Source of the DNA: Comamonadaceae bacterium OS-4
Lineage (GTDB): Bacteria; Pseudomonadota; Gammaproteobacteria; Burkholderiales; Burkholderiaceae_C
DNA length: 64,000 bases
Assembly (NCBI GenBank): GCA_027924025.1
Contig: AP026970.1
Coordinates: 766,501-830,500, forward strand
Direction of reading: 5' to 3'
Each line of letters starts with the position of its first letter. Within the stretch, counting starts at the first letter, position 1. Below the pieces are notes generated by a model. It did not search any database. It was not told the origin of the DNA and worked only from the letters and a program-made list of their open reading frames with translations. Below are positions 26,225-36,722 of the stretch, in pieces. Both the position numbers and the translations under genes were made by a program.

Positions 26225-27999
26225 GCGCCGGGGCTGGCCGCTACTGCGGCTTGCGGGTTGGGCTCCAATATCCAGCGTTGGTTATGGAAGGCGGCAACAC
26301 CCGGGCGGTGGGCAATGGATATCAGAGCGCCGCCTTTTTCGGCCACCAGATCGCACATGCGTTGGTAGAGGACCGCCTCGGCCGCTTCGTCGAGGGCGCT
26401 GGTGGCCTCGTCTGCAAATAGCCATTGGGGTTTTTTGAGCAAAACACGGGCGATGGCCAAGCGCTGTTGCTCGCCGCCGGATAGCTTCTGGGTCCAGGCG
26501 TCTACGACATCTAAGGAATCCGCCAGATGGGGGAGCAAGGCATCGCGTAGTGCCTGTTGCAGTGCCGCGTCGGGGTATTGCGGCGCCAAGGCGGGGTAGG
26601 CGAGGGCGTCACGCAAGGTGCCATTGGGAAAATAGGCGCGTTGCGGCAGAAACATGCTGTCCGCCGGCAGTGCCACCGTCCCCTCCGAGTAAGGCCAGAT
26701 GCCTGCCAGGGTGCGGAACAAGGTGGACTTGCCGCTACCCGACGGGCCTTGCAGCAGAATGCGGTCGCCCGGCTGCGCATGCAGGCGCGTGTGGTCCAGC
26801 AGCGTGGTGCCGCCCGGCAAAGAAATACGCAAGGGGCTGGTGTCCAGCTGAGGTGCATTTGCTACTGTATTTATAGCGGCTTGCGCACGCTCTGTGCGGG
26901 CTATTTCCTTAAAAGACTCTTCAAAACTCGTGAGGCGATCGGTGGTGGCTCGCCAGCTGGCGAGGCTGCTATAGGTGTCGACAAACCAGCTCAAGGCGCC
27001 CTGCACCTGACCGAAGGCACCTGAAATCTGCGTCAGCTGGCCGAGCTGAATGGCGCCACTGAAAAAGCGCGGTGCCGCCACCACAAACGGGAACACCACC
27101 GCGGCCTGCCCAAAAAAGCTGGTGAACCAGATCAGCCCTTTCTGGGCCTTGATCAGCGCCAGGTTGTTGCTGAGCACCCGGCTGAATCGCTCTGCCATTT
27201 GCTCCCGCACGACGCGCTCCCCACGATCCAGCGCAATCGATTCGCTGTACTCGCGCGCCCGGACCATGTGGTGGCGAAAATCGGCTTCCACCCGCTGTTG
27301 CTCGAAATTGAGCGGGATCTGCTTGCGCCCGATGTAGTGGGTGATCACGCTGCCCACCGCGCAGTACAGCACCGCCATCCACACCATGAAGCCGGGAATC
27401 GAATAGTCCTGCCCCCCGAGCGTGAAGGCAAATGCACCGGACAGCGACCACAAAATGCCCACAAAGCTGGCCAGGGTGACGACAGAGTTCAACAGACCCA
27501 TGCTGAGCGAGATGGTGTAGCTGGTGAATTGGTTGATGTCTTCCTGAATCCGTTGGTCCGGGTTGTCGGTGTGGGCGCCGTGGACTGCGGGTGCAAAGCG
27601 CGCCAGTTCCATTTGGTAAAAAGCTTGGTGCGACATCCACTTGTTCAAGTAGTGGTCGGTCATCCAGGCGCGCCAGCGCATTTCGAGCAATTGGGTCAGG
27701 TAGAACTTGTAGACCGCGATCACGATAAAGCCAAAAGCCAGGTAGCTGAACCGCCCGAGTTGCTCCCAGAACACGGCCGCATTCTTTTCCTGGAGCGAGT
27801 CGTAAAACAAGCGGTTCCAGTCGTTAAACACCACCGCCATGTAGACCAAGGCCAGGTTGAGGGCCACGATGGCTGCCAACATGCCGCGGGCCTTCCATTT
27901 GTCCTCAGAAGAAAAGTAAGGCGTGGACAGCGCCACGGCGCGCTGGATAAATGCCCGGAACGCCGCCCATTTGGCGGACGCAGATGCCACAAGTGCCAT
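26182..27999 (-). CDS. ABC transporter, fused membrane and ATPase domains (SbmA/BacA/YddA-like)
   Basis: 605 residues, half-size exporter-like. The N-terminal 330 residues contain about six membrane segments with the SbmA/BacA-type region ([58 protein letters not shown]). The ATPase domain has Walker [10 protein letters not shown], signature LSGGEQQR and Walker [14 protein letters not shown]. Relatives import peptides or cobalamin-like compounds, or have unknown substrates (YddA). An in-frame copy of the dispersed repeat lies in the linker between the two domains. The 3' end overlaps queC. Confidence 0.9.
   Translation of the reverse strand: MALVASASAKWAAFRAFIQRAVALSTPYFSSEDKWKARGMLAAIVALNLALVYMAVVFNDWNRLFYDSLQEKNAAVFWEQLGRFSYLAFGFIVIAVYKFYLTQLLEMRWRAWMTDHYLNKWMSHQAFYQMELARFAPAVHGAHTDNPDQRIQEDINQFTSYTISLSMGLLNSVVTLASFVGILWSLSGAFAFTLGGQDYSIPGFMVWMAVLYCAVGSVITHYIGRKQIPLNFEQQRVEADFRHHMVRAREYSESIALDRGERVVREQMAERFSRVLSNNLALIKAQKGLIWFTSFFGQAAVVFPFVVAAPRFFSGAIQLGQLTQISGAFGQVQGALSWFVDTYSSLASWRATTDRLTSFEESFKEIARTERAQAAINTVANAPQLDTSPLRISLPGGTTLLDHTRLHAQPGDRILLQGPSGSGKSTLFRTLAGIWPYSEGTVALPADSMFLPQRAYFPNGTLRDALAYPALAPQYPDAALQQALRDALLPHLADSLDVVDAWTQKLSGGEQQRLAIARVLLKKPQWLFADEATSALDEAAEAVLYQRMCDLVAEKGGALISIAHRPGVAAFHNQRWILEPNPQAAVAASPGAQAAARFTLSVKPA
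26861..26905 (+). repeat. Dispersed GCTAY-N6-ATAGC element in the ABC transporter linker
   Basis: GCTAC, six bases, ATAGC-type core, GCGCA and GGGCTA tail are all present on the plus strand, antisense to the gene. It encodes about residues 365-380, between the membrane and ATPase domains. Confidence 0.65.
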
Positions 28000-28436
28000 G
28001 CAAAAAATCTCGGTTGAGGGAACAAGGCCGGCACCGCGCGAGGCGTTGCCGTGAGACCACGGGGCATATTAGCCGCGAAGCCCGGTGCGCCGCGGCTAAA
28101 GCCCTTGAAAGCCGCTGTGGTGGCCGTCGTCAGAGCGGCCGGACTCGTCGTCCTGGCGCTCGTTGTCCGAAGCCTCCGCGCGGCCTGTGTGCACTGACTC
28201 CGGATTTCGCCGGTAGCCCACAAGTGCCCACCTGCGCCACGCTTGCGCATTGGCAGACAGATGGGCTTCGCCCGGTTTGGCCGAGGCTTGCCCGCCAAGC
28301 GGCATGCGCGTGCGGGAGGTCAGGCCAGTGGATGAGTACGACATGGCCCTCAGGATAGACCTGCCTGTCGTGGCTGTCAGCCGGTTTTACATTGCTTTAC
28401 CAAACCGGTTCTTGCGTTTACATCTGGCGAATACAG
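28000..28436. other. Gene-poor gap between ABC transporter and 5'-nucleotidase genes
   Basis: A 437-bp stretch. Its only candidate gene is a small minus-strand frame (28096-28344). At 28379-28411 there is an inverted repeat (CCGGTTT, about 14 bases, AAACCGG) whose loop carries two copies of TTTAC, with a third GTTTAC just downstream. No tRNA or mobile element was recognised. Confidence 0.5.
28096..28344 (-). CDS. Possible small hypothetical protein
   Basis: 82 residues, hydrophilic, with a middle ALVGYRRNPESVHTG and an acidic, Arg/Asp/His-rich C-terminus (NERQDDESGRSDDGHH). No family is recognised. Codon choice is GC-rich at third positions, as in neighbouring genes, and the opposite strand gives nothing better, but there is no clear ribosome site. 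It may not be a gene. Confidence 0.35.
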   Translation of the reverse strand: MSYSSTGLTSRTRMPLGGQASAKPGEAHLSANAQAWRRWALVGYRRNPESVHTGRAEASDNERQDDESGRSDDGHHSGFQGL

Positions 28437-29330
28437 CTAGTTGCGCACGCCGCTGGCGACATGTCCGCTAGGGACATGGCGGGCGGCGGATTCGATGTGG
28501 CCGGTCTGGTCGTCAAAGAAAAAGTCCGGCTCAAACTCGCGCAGGAACTCGCCTTTGTCCAGTCCCCCGAGGAACATGGCTTGGTCGACATCGATGTTCC
28601 AGTTCATCAGGGTCAGAATCGCGCGTTCATGGGCCGGCGCGCTGCGGGCGGTGACCAGGGCTGTGCGGATGCGGATGTGCGGAATACGCGCTTGTTGCAG
28701 GCGGTGCAATGCGACCAGCAGGGGCTTGAAGGGGCCGTCCGGCAGTGGCTGGGCGACCTTGTCCATCTCGTGTTTTTGAAAGGCGGTCAGGCCGCCGCTC
28801 TGGTAGACCTGCTCGGCCTCGTCACTGAAGAGCACCGCGTCGCCGTCGAAGGCAATGCGCACTTCATTGGGGTGGTCGGCGCTGGCGTGTGCGCTGTGCG
28901 GGTACACCTGCGCGGCCGGCACGCCCGCTGCAAGGGCTGCGCGCACATCGCTCAAGTGGGTGCTCAAAAACAGGTTGGCGTGCAAGGGCTTGAGGTATCG
29001 CCAAGGCGCCTCACCGCGTGTGAAATTGCCACGCTGGATCGCAAGCCCGTAGTGCTGCGCCGAGCGAAACACCCGCATCCCCGAGACCGGGTCATTGCGC
29101 GACAAGATGACCACCTCGACCCGCTGCGAGTCCGGTTCATTGAAGGCCAGCAGCTTTTTGACCAGTGAAAACGCCACACCGGGCTTGGCCGGCACGTCCA
29201 GCCGCTGGCGCTGCAGCTGCATGTAGGCGTGGTCGTCGTTTTGTTCGAAAACCTGGTTTTCTTCTTCAAAGTCAAACAAGGCCCGGCTGGAAATGGCCAC
29301 CACCAGCTTGCCGTCGAGGGTCAATCCCAT
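28437..29330 (-). CDS. Cytosolic 5'-nucleotidase
   Basis: 297 residues of the family PF06189 (5'-nucleotidase, related to eukaryotic cN-I). Features are LVVAISSRALFDFEEE at the start, VVILSRNDPVSGMRVF, FLSTHLSDVRAAL, RIAFDGDAVLFSDEAE with the catalytic Asp pair of a HAD-like core, and FDDQTGHIESAA near the end. There is no signal peptide. It should dephosphorylate nucleoside monophosphates in the cytosol. It sits 9 bp downstream of the band-7 lipoprotein gene on the same strand. Confidence 0.87.
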   Translation of the reverse strand: MGLTLDGKLVVAISSRALFDFEEENQVFEQNDDHAYMQLQRQRLDVPAKPGVAFSLVKKLLAFNEPDSQRVEVVILSRNDPVSGMRVFRSAQHYGLAIQRGNFTRGEAPWRYLKPLHANLFLSTHLSDVRAALAAGVPAAQVYPHSAHASADHPNEVRIAFDGDAVLFSDEAEQVYQSGGLTAFQKHEMDKVAQPLPDGPFKPLLVALHRLQQARIPHIRIRTALVTARSAPAHERAILTLMNWNIDVDQAMFLGGLDKGEFLREFEPDFFFDDQTGHIESAARHVPSGHVASGVRN

Positions 29331-29339
29331 GAGAAATCC

Positions 29340-30146
29340 TTATTTCGCATTCACGATGCCCTTGAAGTCGTAGGGCACCACAATGGTTTGTACTTTGCCG
29401 CTCGCCACGCCTTCGGCGATCTTGAGGTTGGCCATGGCATTCATGTAGCCGATGGCGCCGGCATTGGCATTCAGGGCGGCGATGCGCTCCGCTTCTTTCT
29501 TGGCGGTTTGCACTTCCACCTCTTTGGTTTTGAGCTCGTTTTGGGCGCGCACCAGTTCGTTGGCGCTTTGCACAATCACGTCAGCCGGGGTGATGGCGCG
29601 CACCTGCACTTGGGACACGGTGATTTTGTCGCCCAGCTTTTCTTCGGTCAGGGTTTTGATGATGCTCTCGCGGATCTGCTGCTCCATCAGGGGCCGGTTG
29701 TCCGCCATCTTGAGCGACTCGTAGCCGCGTGCGACTTTATAGGCGGCGTTACGCGCACTCAGGGCCACGTAGTTTTGCATCAGCAGGATGTCACCCCCCT
29801 TTTCCGAGATGCCGTGGAAGGTGCGGTTTTTGGTGGTCCACAGCTCGGACACCGCCGAGGGGTTGACGTTGTAGACCACCGTCATGTCGAAGTCTTTGAC
29901 CGTGGAGTTGTCAGAGGCCAGCGGCGTCATGTTGTCGACGCCCACCGCCACGTCCTGGATTTTGAAGGTGAGTATTTCGCCGACCACGGTCTGGTTGAAC
30001 GAGCCGGGCAGGCGTTCGGTCGGGTCCACGGTTTTATCGAAATTGACGCGCAGGCCCACTTCGCCGGTTTCGATCCGGGTGCAGGCGCTGAGGCTCAGGG
30101 TGAGCGTGCCGACAACGAGCAGCAGTGGCAGGGAAAGGGGTCGCAT
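29340..30146 (-). CDS. Band-7/prohibitin-family lipoprotein
   Basis: 268 residues. A lipoprotein signal ends in LSLSAC, then an SPFH/band-7 domain (TRIETGEVGLRVNFDKTV, FDMTVVYNVNP, VALSARNAAYKV) and a C-terminal helical coiled coil (ANELVRAQNELKTKEVEVQTAKKEAE). Prohibitin-like proteins form membrane-associated rings and can shield or scaffold proteins. The ATG at 30146 has AGGAGG ten bases upstream and is preferred over a GTG two codons earlier. It is placed between gspF and the nucleotidase gene, all on one strand; a link to secretion is not shown. Confidence 0.85.
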   Translation of the reverse strand: MRPLSLPLLLVVGTLTLSLSACTRIETGEVGLRVNFDKTVDPTERLPGSFNQTVVGEILTFKIQDVAVGVDNMTPLASDNSTVKDFDMTVVYNVNPSAVSELWTTKNRTFHGISEKGGDILLMQNYVALSARNAAYKVARGYESLKMADNRPLMEQQIRESIIKTLTEEKLGDKITVSQVQVRAITPADVIVQSANELVRAQNELKTKEVEVQTAKKEAERIAALNANAGAIGYMNAMANLKIAEGVASGKVQTIVVPYDFKGIVNAK

Positions 30147-30176
30147 GTGCACAAAGCCTCCTGGGTTTTCCGGGTT

Positions 30177-32572
<2,396 letters not shown>

Positions 32573-32573
<1 letters not shown>

Positions 32574-33562
32574 TGCGACTGCGCAGCAAGGCACTCGCTG
32601 GCTTGGCAGGCGTGGCCCTGCTGGGTTGGTGGGGTGCTGATATATGGCTGGGGGGCGACTCCCTAACCGGCGCCCCAAGCGAGGGTTCCGTTGCGATAGC
32701 CACCGGCCCCGCCCGCTCGCTGCAGGGCACCGCGCCCGATGGCTTGCAAGCGGTGCAAACCATGGGGCTCCACGCTTTGCCCACGCAGTGCCGCGAGGCT
32801 GGCTGCACTGTGTTGCCTTACGCCGAACTCAAGCGCCTGTTCGATTACTACCTGAGCACCGTGGGTGAACTCAGTGTTGAGGCTATCGGGGCGCAAATCC
32901 GAACGGTGCTGGTCCAAAACCTGAAGCCGGTCCAGCTGCCCCAAGCCGAGCGCTTGTTAGAGCGCTACCTGTCGTTCAAAAAGGCGCTGGTGGTGGTGGA
33001 GCAGCAATTTGCCAAAGCGCCTCCGGGTAACGCGGTGCTCCGCGAGCGGTTTGAAGCCATGCGCGTTATGCGCGCCCGTTTTTTCAGCGCGGAGGAAGCG
33101 CAAGCGATGTTCGGCGCAGAGGATTTGCATGACCTGGATGCACTCGCCCGACTCGATATCGTGAACGATGCACAGCTCACCCCACAAGACAAGGAGGCCC
33201 GCTTGGCCGCGTTGGACAAGCAGCTTCCCCCCAGCCTGCGCGAAGACCGGGAGGCGCCTCGCGCCGTCATCAAGCTGGAAACGCAGGTGGCCACCTTGCG
33301 CGCGGCCGGCGCTGGGGAGGACGAGGTGTACCGCGCCCGTGCCAAAGCCTTCGACAGTGCAGCAGCGGGGCGCTTTGCCGAACTGGACCAAGAAGAGCGG
33401 GCCTGGCAGCAGCGAATTGCCAGCTACCTCGCTGAGCGAAGCCGGCTCCTGCAGGGCTCAAGTGCGCTTGCGGACACCGAGCAGGCGGCAGCGGTGACCG
33501 CGCTGCAACAAGCCCGATTCACCGAGACTGAGCGCAAACGGCTGGCGGCCTACGAGCCCTGA
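32573..33562 (+). CDS. Lipase-specific foldase (Lif/LifO)
   Basis: A 329-residue membrane-anchored steric chaperone that folds the lipase in the periplasm. An N-terminal anchor helix (about 6-26), then a Pro/Gly-containing linker, then the family motif at 88-99, RLFDYYLSTVGE, matching RxxFDY(F/C/Y)LSAxGE. The rest is helical (LLERYLSFKKAL, MRVMRARFFSAEEAQAMF) and wraps the lipase in known complexes. The ATG overlaps the lipase stop, so the two are co-expressed in near-equal amounts. Confidence 0.92.
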
Positions 33563-33566
33563 ATGC

Positions 33567-33599
33567 AAAAAAGCCCTCCAGCGTTGTGCGCTGGAGGGC
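33567..33599 (-). terminator. Intrinsic terminator for the DUF4148 gene
   Basis: GCCCTCCAGCG, loop TTGTG, CGCTGGAGGGC, an 11-bp stem with six A on the plus strand before it, i.e. a T-run on the minus strand. It lies 4 bp after the foldase stop and probably serves the minus-strand gene at 33618. Confidence 0.8.
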
Positions 33600-33617
33600 C
33601 TTACGGGCTAAACCAGG

Positions 33618-34178
33618 TTAGTTGGTTTGGGTAGCGGGGTACAGGTTAGGGTAGATGTCGTTAAGCTTGTGGCCGTTTGCTGCGGTGTACTCATCGCTCA
33701 CATCCTTGTCAGCCACGATATCGCCAGTGCGGAGTGCTTCGGCCAGTTCTGCACGCACTTGTGCGCGGGTCTTGCCAGTGACGGTTGCCTTGGCGGGGTA
33801 AGCGGCTGGGTTCAATTCATTGAGCTTTTTGAAAGCACCGGAGCTGAACTCGTCAGAGGCGGCATCCTTGCCGGCCACGATGTCGCCAGTGCGTTGGGCT
33901 TCGGCCAGCTCTGCACGCACTTGGGCGCGGGTCTTGCCAGCAACGGCAGCCTTGGCGGGGTAAGCGGCTGGGTTCAATTCATTGAGCTTCTTGTAAGCGC
34001 CAGAACCGAACTCGTCAGCAGCGGCGTCTTTTCCGGCAACGATGTCGCCAGTGCGTTGGGCTTCAGCCAATTCAGCGCGCACTTGTTCGCGGGTTTTGCC
34101 GAGGTTGTCAGCAGCTTGTGCATGTCCGGTCAACAAGGCAGCAACAGCAAGAGCGATAGAAGCGGTAGCGTATTTCAT
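33618..34178 (-). CDS. Secreted protein with three DUF4148 repeats
   Basis: 186 residues: a signal peptide (MKYATASIALAVAALLTGHAQA) and three tandem repeats of about 54 residues, each with GKTRAQVRAELAEA-TGDIV and a LNELNPAAYPA-type end. Units 1 and 2 are nearly identical at DNA level with a 162-bp period; the third is more diverged (VTGKTRAQVRAELAEALRTGDIVADKDVS). DUF4148 proteins are frequent, small, exported proteins in Burkholderiales of unknown role. The gene is divergent from the LysR gene at 34381. Confidence 0.85.
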   Translation of the reverse strand: MKYATASIALAVAALLTGHAQAADNLGKTREQVRAELAEAQRTGDIVAGKDAAADEFGSGAYKKLNELNPAAYPAKAAVAGKTRAQVRAELAEAQRTGDIVAGKDAASDEFSSGAFKKLNELNPAAYPAKATVTGKTRAQVRAELAEALRTGDIVADKDVSDEYTAANGHKLNDIYPNLYPATQTN

Positions 34179-34240
34179 GATTCAGATCCTTCATCAGTTG
34201 TGGATTCCGGTCGGTAGGCACAGTGCCTGTCGTTACCGGT

Positions 34241-34288
34241 ATCGACGGGGCGTTTCAGGTTCGTCACATCGATGGGTTGAACTTTAAA
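34241..34288. promoter_or_regulatory. Motif pair shared with the other LysR locus (copy 2)
   Basis: ATCGACGGGGCG at 34241-34252 and TCGATGGGTTGAACTTTAAA at 34269-34288, starts 28 bp apart, matching the pair at 15025-15074 with only a few changes. It lies between the DUF4148 and LysR genes. Confidence 0.6.
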
Positions 34289-34380
34289 GATCCAAGCACA
34301 TCTGAAAAATACCTCCACAGACAGTGGTGCATTACGCCGTTTGAAATAATCGCGGCCTTGAATAGATTGAAAAGAGACCC

Positions 34381-35313
34381 ATGGACCGACTAATGTCAAT
34401 GCGGGTTTTCCAGAAAGTGGTGGACGAAGGTGGATTTGCAGCAGCAGCCCGCGCCCTCGACATGTCATCTGCCGGTGTCACCCGCCAGATCGCCGATCTG
34501 GAAGAGTTTTTGGGCGCGCGCTTGTTGCACCGTACGACAAGAAAAGTGTCTCTCAGCCCCGCCGGTGAGGCTTACCTGGGGCGAGTGCGCACCATTCTGC
34601 AAGACATCGATGAGGCGCATGAATTCACCAGCTCCCAGACCCATGAGTTGGCCGGAGAGCTGCGTTTGCTCTCGCCGCCAGCCTTGGCCTCGCACGTGAT
34701 CAGCCCCATCATTGCCGGATTTACTGCCAAGTACCCCGGCATTTCTCTCCACATGGATGTGGAGTCCTATGACGTGCCGCCCGTGGAAGATTACGACATC
34801 ACCATGCTCCCCACAGAAGGGGACTACGACGGCAATGTGATTGCCAGGCGCGTCTCCAGCACCCAGTCGATTTTGGTGGCTTCGCCTGCCTACCTCAAGC
34901 GCAGGGGGACTCCGCTGACGCCCGACGAGCTGATCCAGCATGATGTGCTACGCCTCAAAACGCCGAATGGGAGTTTTGACCAATGGAAGTTGCTCAATAC
35001 CGGAGCCAACGACCAGGAGGTCACGTTTCCCGTCAAGCCCAAACTCTGGGTGAACCACAGCGACACCTTGGTCCGTGCTGCGATGGATGGTGCGGGTATT
35101 ACCTCGGCTGCTGTCACGCTGGTGGCGCCGCAGTTGACCGACGGCACTCTGGTGCGGGTGCTGTCCCCCTGGATTGGTGGGCATTTATCGCTCTACGCAG
35201 CGCTGCCCAGCCGCAAGTTTTTGCCGGAGCGCACCCGCGTATTTTTGGAGTACCTGACCGAGCAAAGTCGTGCCCGCGCGGATGCGATGGTGAAGGCTTG
35301 CACCCGCTGCTGA
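34381..35313 (+). CDS. LysR-family transcriptional regulator (paralogue 2)
   Basis: 310 residues with the LysR winged-HTH (MRVFQKVVDEGGFAAAARAL, LGARLLHRTTRKVSLSPAG) and substrate-binding domain. It is paralogous to the regulator at 15167, with shared blocks throughout, including DIDEA, GELRLLSPPALASHVISPIIAGF aligned to the other's GELNVLSTPVLATYVLAPLLAGF, and the C-terminal LYAALPSRKFLPERTRVFLEYL. It is divergent from the DUF4148 gene and convergent with gspE (10-bp gap). It belongs to the block separating gspE from gspF. Confidence 0.92.
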   Translation: MDRLMSMRVFQKVVDEGGFAAAARALDMSSAGVTRQIADLEEFLGARLLHRTTRKVSLSPAGEAYLGRVRTILQDIDEAHEFTSSQTHELAGELRLLSPPALASHVISPIIAGFTAKYPGISLHMDVESYDVPPVEDYDITMLPTEGDYDGNVIARRVSSTQSILVASPAYLKRRGTPLTPDELIQHDVLRLKTPNGSFDQWKLLNTGANDQEVTFPVKPKLWVNHSDTLVRAAMDGAGITSAAVTLVAPQLTDGTLVRVLSPWIGGHLSLYAALPSRKFLPERTRVFLEYLTEQSRARADAMVKACTRC

Positions 35314-35324
35314 GTGAGGTGGTA

Positions 35325-36713
35325 TTAGTCCCGCACAACGCGCAGCAGTTCTTCGCGGCTGGTCAGGCCGCTGCTGACCAGTCGCTCACCGTCTTCACGC
35401 AGCGGCACCATGCCTTGTCGGGTGGCGGAGGTGCGGATGTCGGCTTCTGAGGCGTTGTGGTGAATCAGCTCGGCAATCGTGTCATCGGCTACCAGCAATT
35501 CGAAAACACCGGTGCGCCCGAGGTAGCCGGTATGGCCGCAGGCTTCGCAGCCTTTGCCCGCGCAGGTCTTGCAGGTTTTGCGCACCAAACGCTGCGCCAG
35601 CACGCCGCGCAGCGAAGAGCTCAGCAGAAAGGGCTCCACCCCCATGTCGATCAAGCGGGTGACCGCACTGGCCGAGTCATTGGTGTGCAGCGTGGCCAGC
35701 ACCAAGTGACCGGTCAGCGAGGCCTGGATCGCGATTTGCGCCGTCTCAAAATCCCGGATCTCGCCGATCATGATCACATCCGGGTCTTGCCGCAGGATAG
35801 CCCGCAGGGCCTTGGCAAACGTGAGGTCGATCTTGGGGTTGACCTGCGTCTGGCCGACACCGGGCAGCTCGTACTCGATCGGGTCTTCGACCGTCATGAT
35901 GTTTTGGCGGGCAGCATCCAGCCGCCCGAGCGAGGCGTACAAGGTGGTCGATTTGCCCGAACCGGTGGGGCCTGTCACCAGAATGATGCCGTGGGGCTGT
36001 GCAATCAGGCCTTCAAACCGGCGCAACACATCGCCCTGCATGCCCACCGCCTCCAGGCTGCGCTGGTCCTGGCTCTTGTCGAGCAAGCGCAGTACCGCCC
36101 GTTCGCCGTGGGCGCTGGGCAAGGTGCTGACCCGCACATCAACGGCGCGGGTGCCGATGCGCAGCGAAATACGCCCGTCTTGCGGCAAGCGCTTTTCTGA
36201 GATGTCCAGATCCGCCATGATCTTGAGCCGCGAGATCAAGGCCGCATGCAATGCGCGGTGGGCTTGCACCACCTCGCGCAGGGACCCGTCCACCCGGAAG
36301 CGGACTGACGAGTTGCGCTCAAACGGCTCAATATGAATGTCACTGGCCCCATCGCGTGCGGCTTGGGTGAGCAATGCATTGAGCATGCGAATGATGGGGG
36401 CGTCATCGGCGGTTTCCAGCAGATCCTCAACCGCGGGCAGCTCTTGCATCATCCGCGTCAAATCGGCCTCGCCCTGCACCTCGTTCATTACCGTGGCGGC
36501 GCTCGATTCGCCTTGGGCGTAGGCCATGCTGATGCGCTGGGCCAATTCCGCTGCGTCCTGGGTTTGCAGGTGATCGATGCGGTGCTTGCGCATCACCTCA
36601 GAAATGGCCGAGGCTGCGGTGTCCGCGTGAACCCAGAGGTACAAGCGGCCGTTGTCGTCCTCCAGCAGCAACTGCTGGCTGCGCGCGAACGCATAGGGGA
36701 GCGGGTAGCGCAT
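35325..36713 (-). CDS. gspE: Type II secretion ATPase GspE
   Basis: A 462-residue hexameric ATPase powering pseudopilus assembly. The N-terminal domain docks to GspL (about 1-110); the catalytic domain has Walker A GPTGSGKST, the Asp box EDPIEYELPG, Walker B region DPDVIMIGEIRD, the His box LATLHTNDSASAV, and the tetracysteine zinc site CKTCAGKGCEACG. ATG 36713, ten bases after the gspD stop, is preferred over a TTG two codons upstream. Last gene of the minus-strand gsp run. Confidence 0.95.
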   Translation of the reverse strand: MRYPLPYAFARSQQLLLEDDNGRLYLWVHADTAASAISEVMRKHRIDHLQTQDAAELAQRISMAYAQGESSAATVMNEVQGEADLTRMMQELPAVEDLLETADDAPIIRMLNALLTQAARDGASDIHIEPFERNSSVRFRVDGSLREVVQAHRALHAALISRLKIMADLDISEKRLPQDGRISLRIGTRAVDVRVSTLPSAHGERAVLRLLDKSQDQRSLEAVGMQGDVLRRFEGLIAQPHGIILVTGPTGSGKSTTLYASLGRLDAARQNIMTVEDPIEYELPGVGQTQVNPKIDLTFAKALRAILRQDPDVIMIGEIRDFETAQIAIQASLTGHLVLATLHTNDSASAVTRLIDMGVEPFLLSSSLRGVLAQRLVRKTCKTCAGKGCEACGHTGYLGRTGVFELLVADDTIAELIHHNASEADIRTSATRQGMVPLREDGERLVSSGLTSREELLRVVRD

Positions 36714-36722
36714 GTGCAAACC

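Noticed and set aside
27951-28358. A plus-strand frame in the 28 kb gap
   Set aside because: Arg/Cys/Ala-rich with no start signal; overlaps the ABC transporter start.
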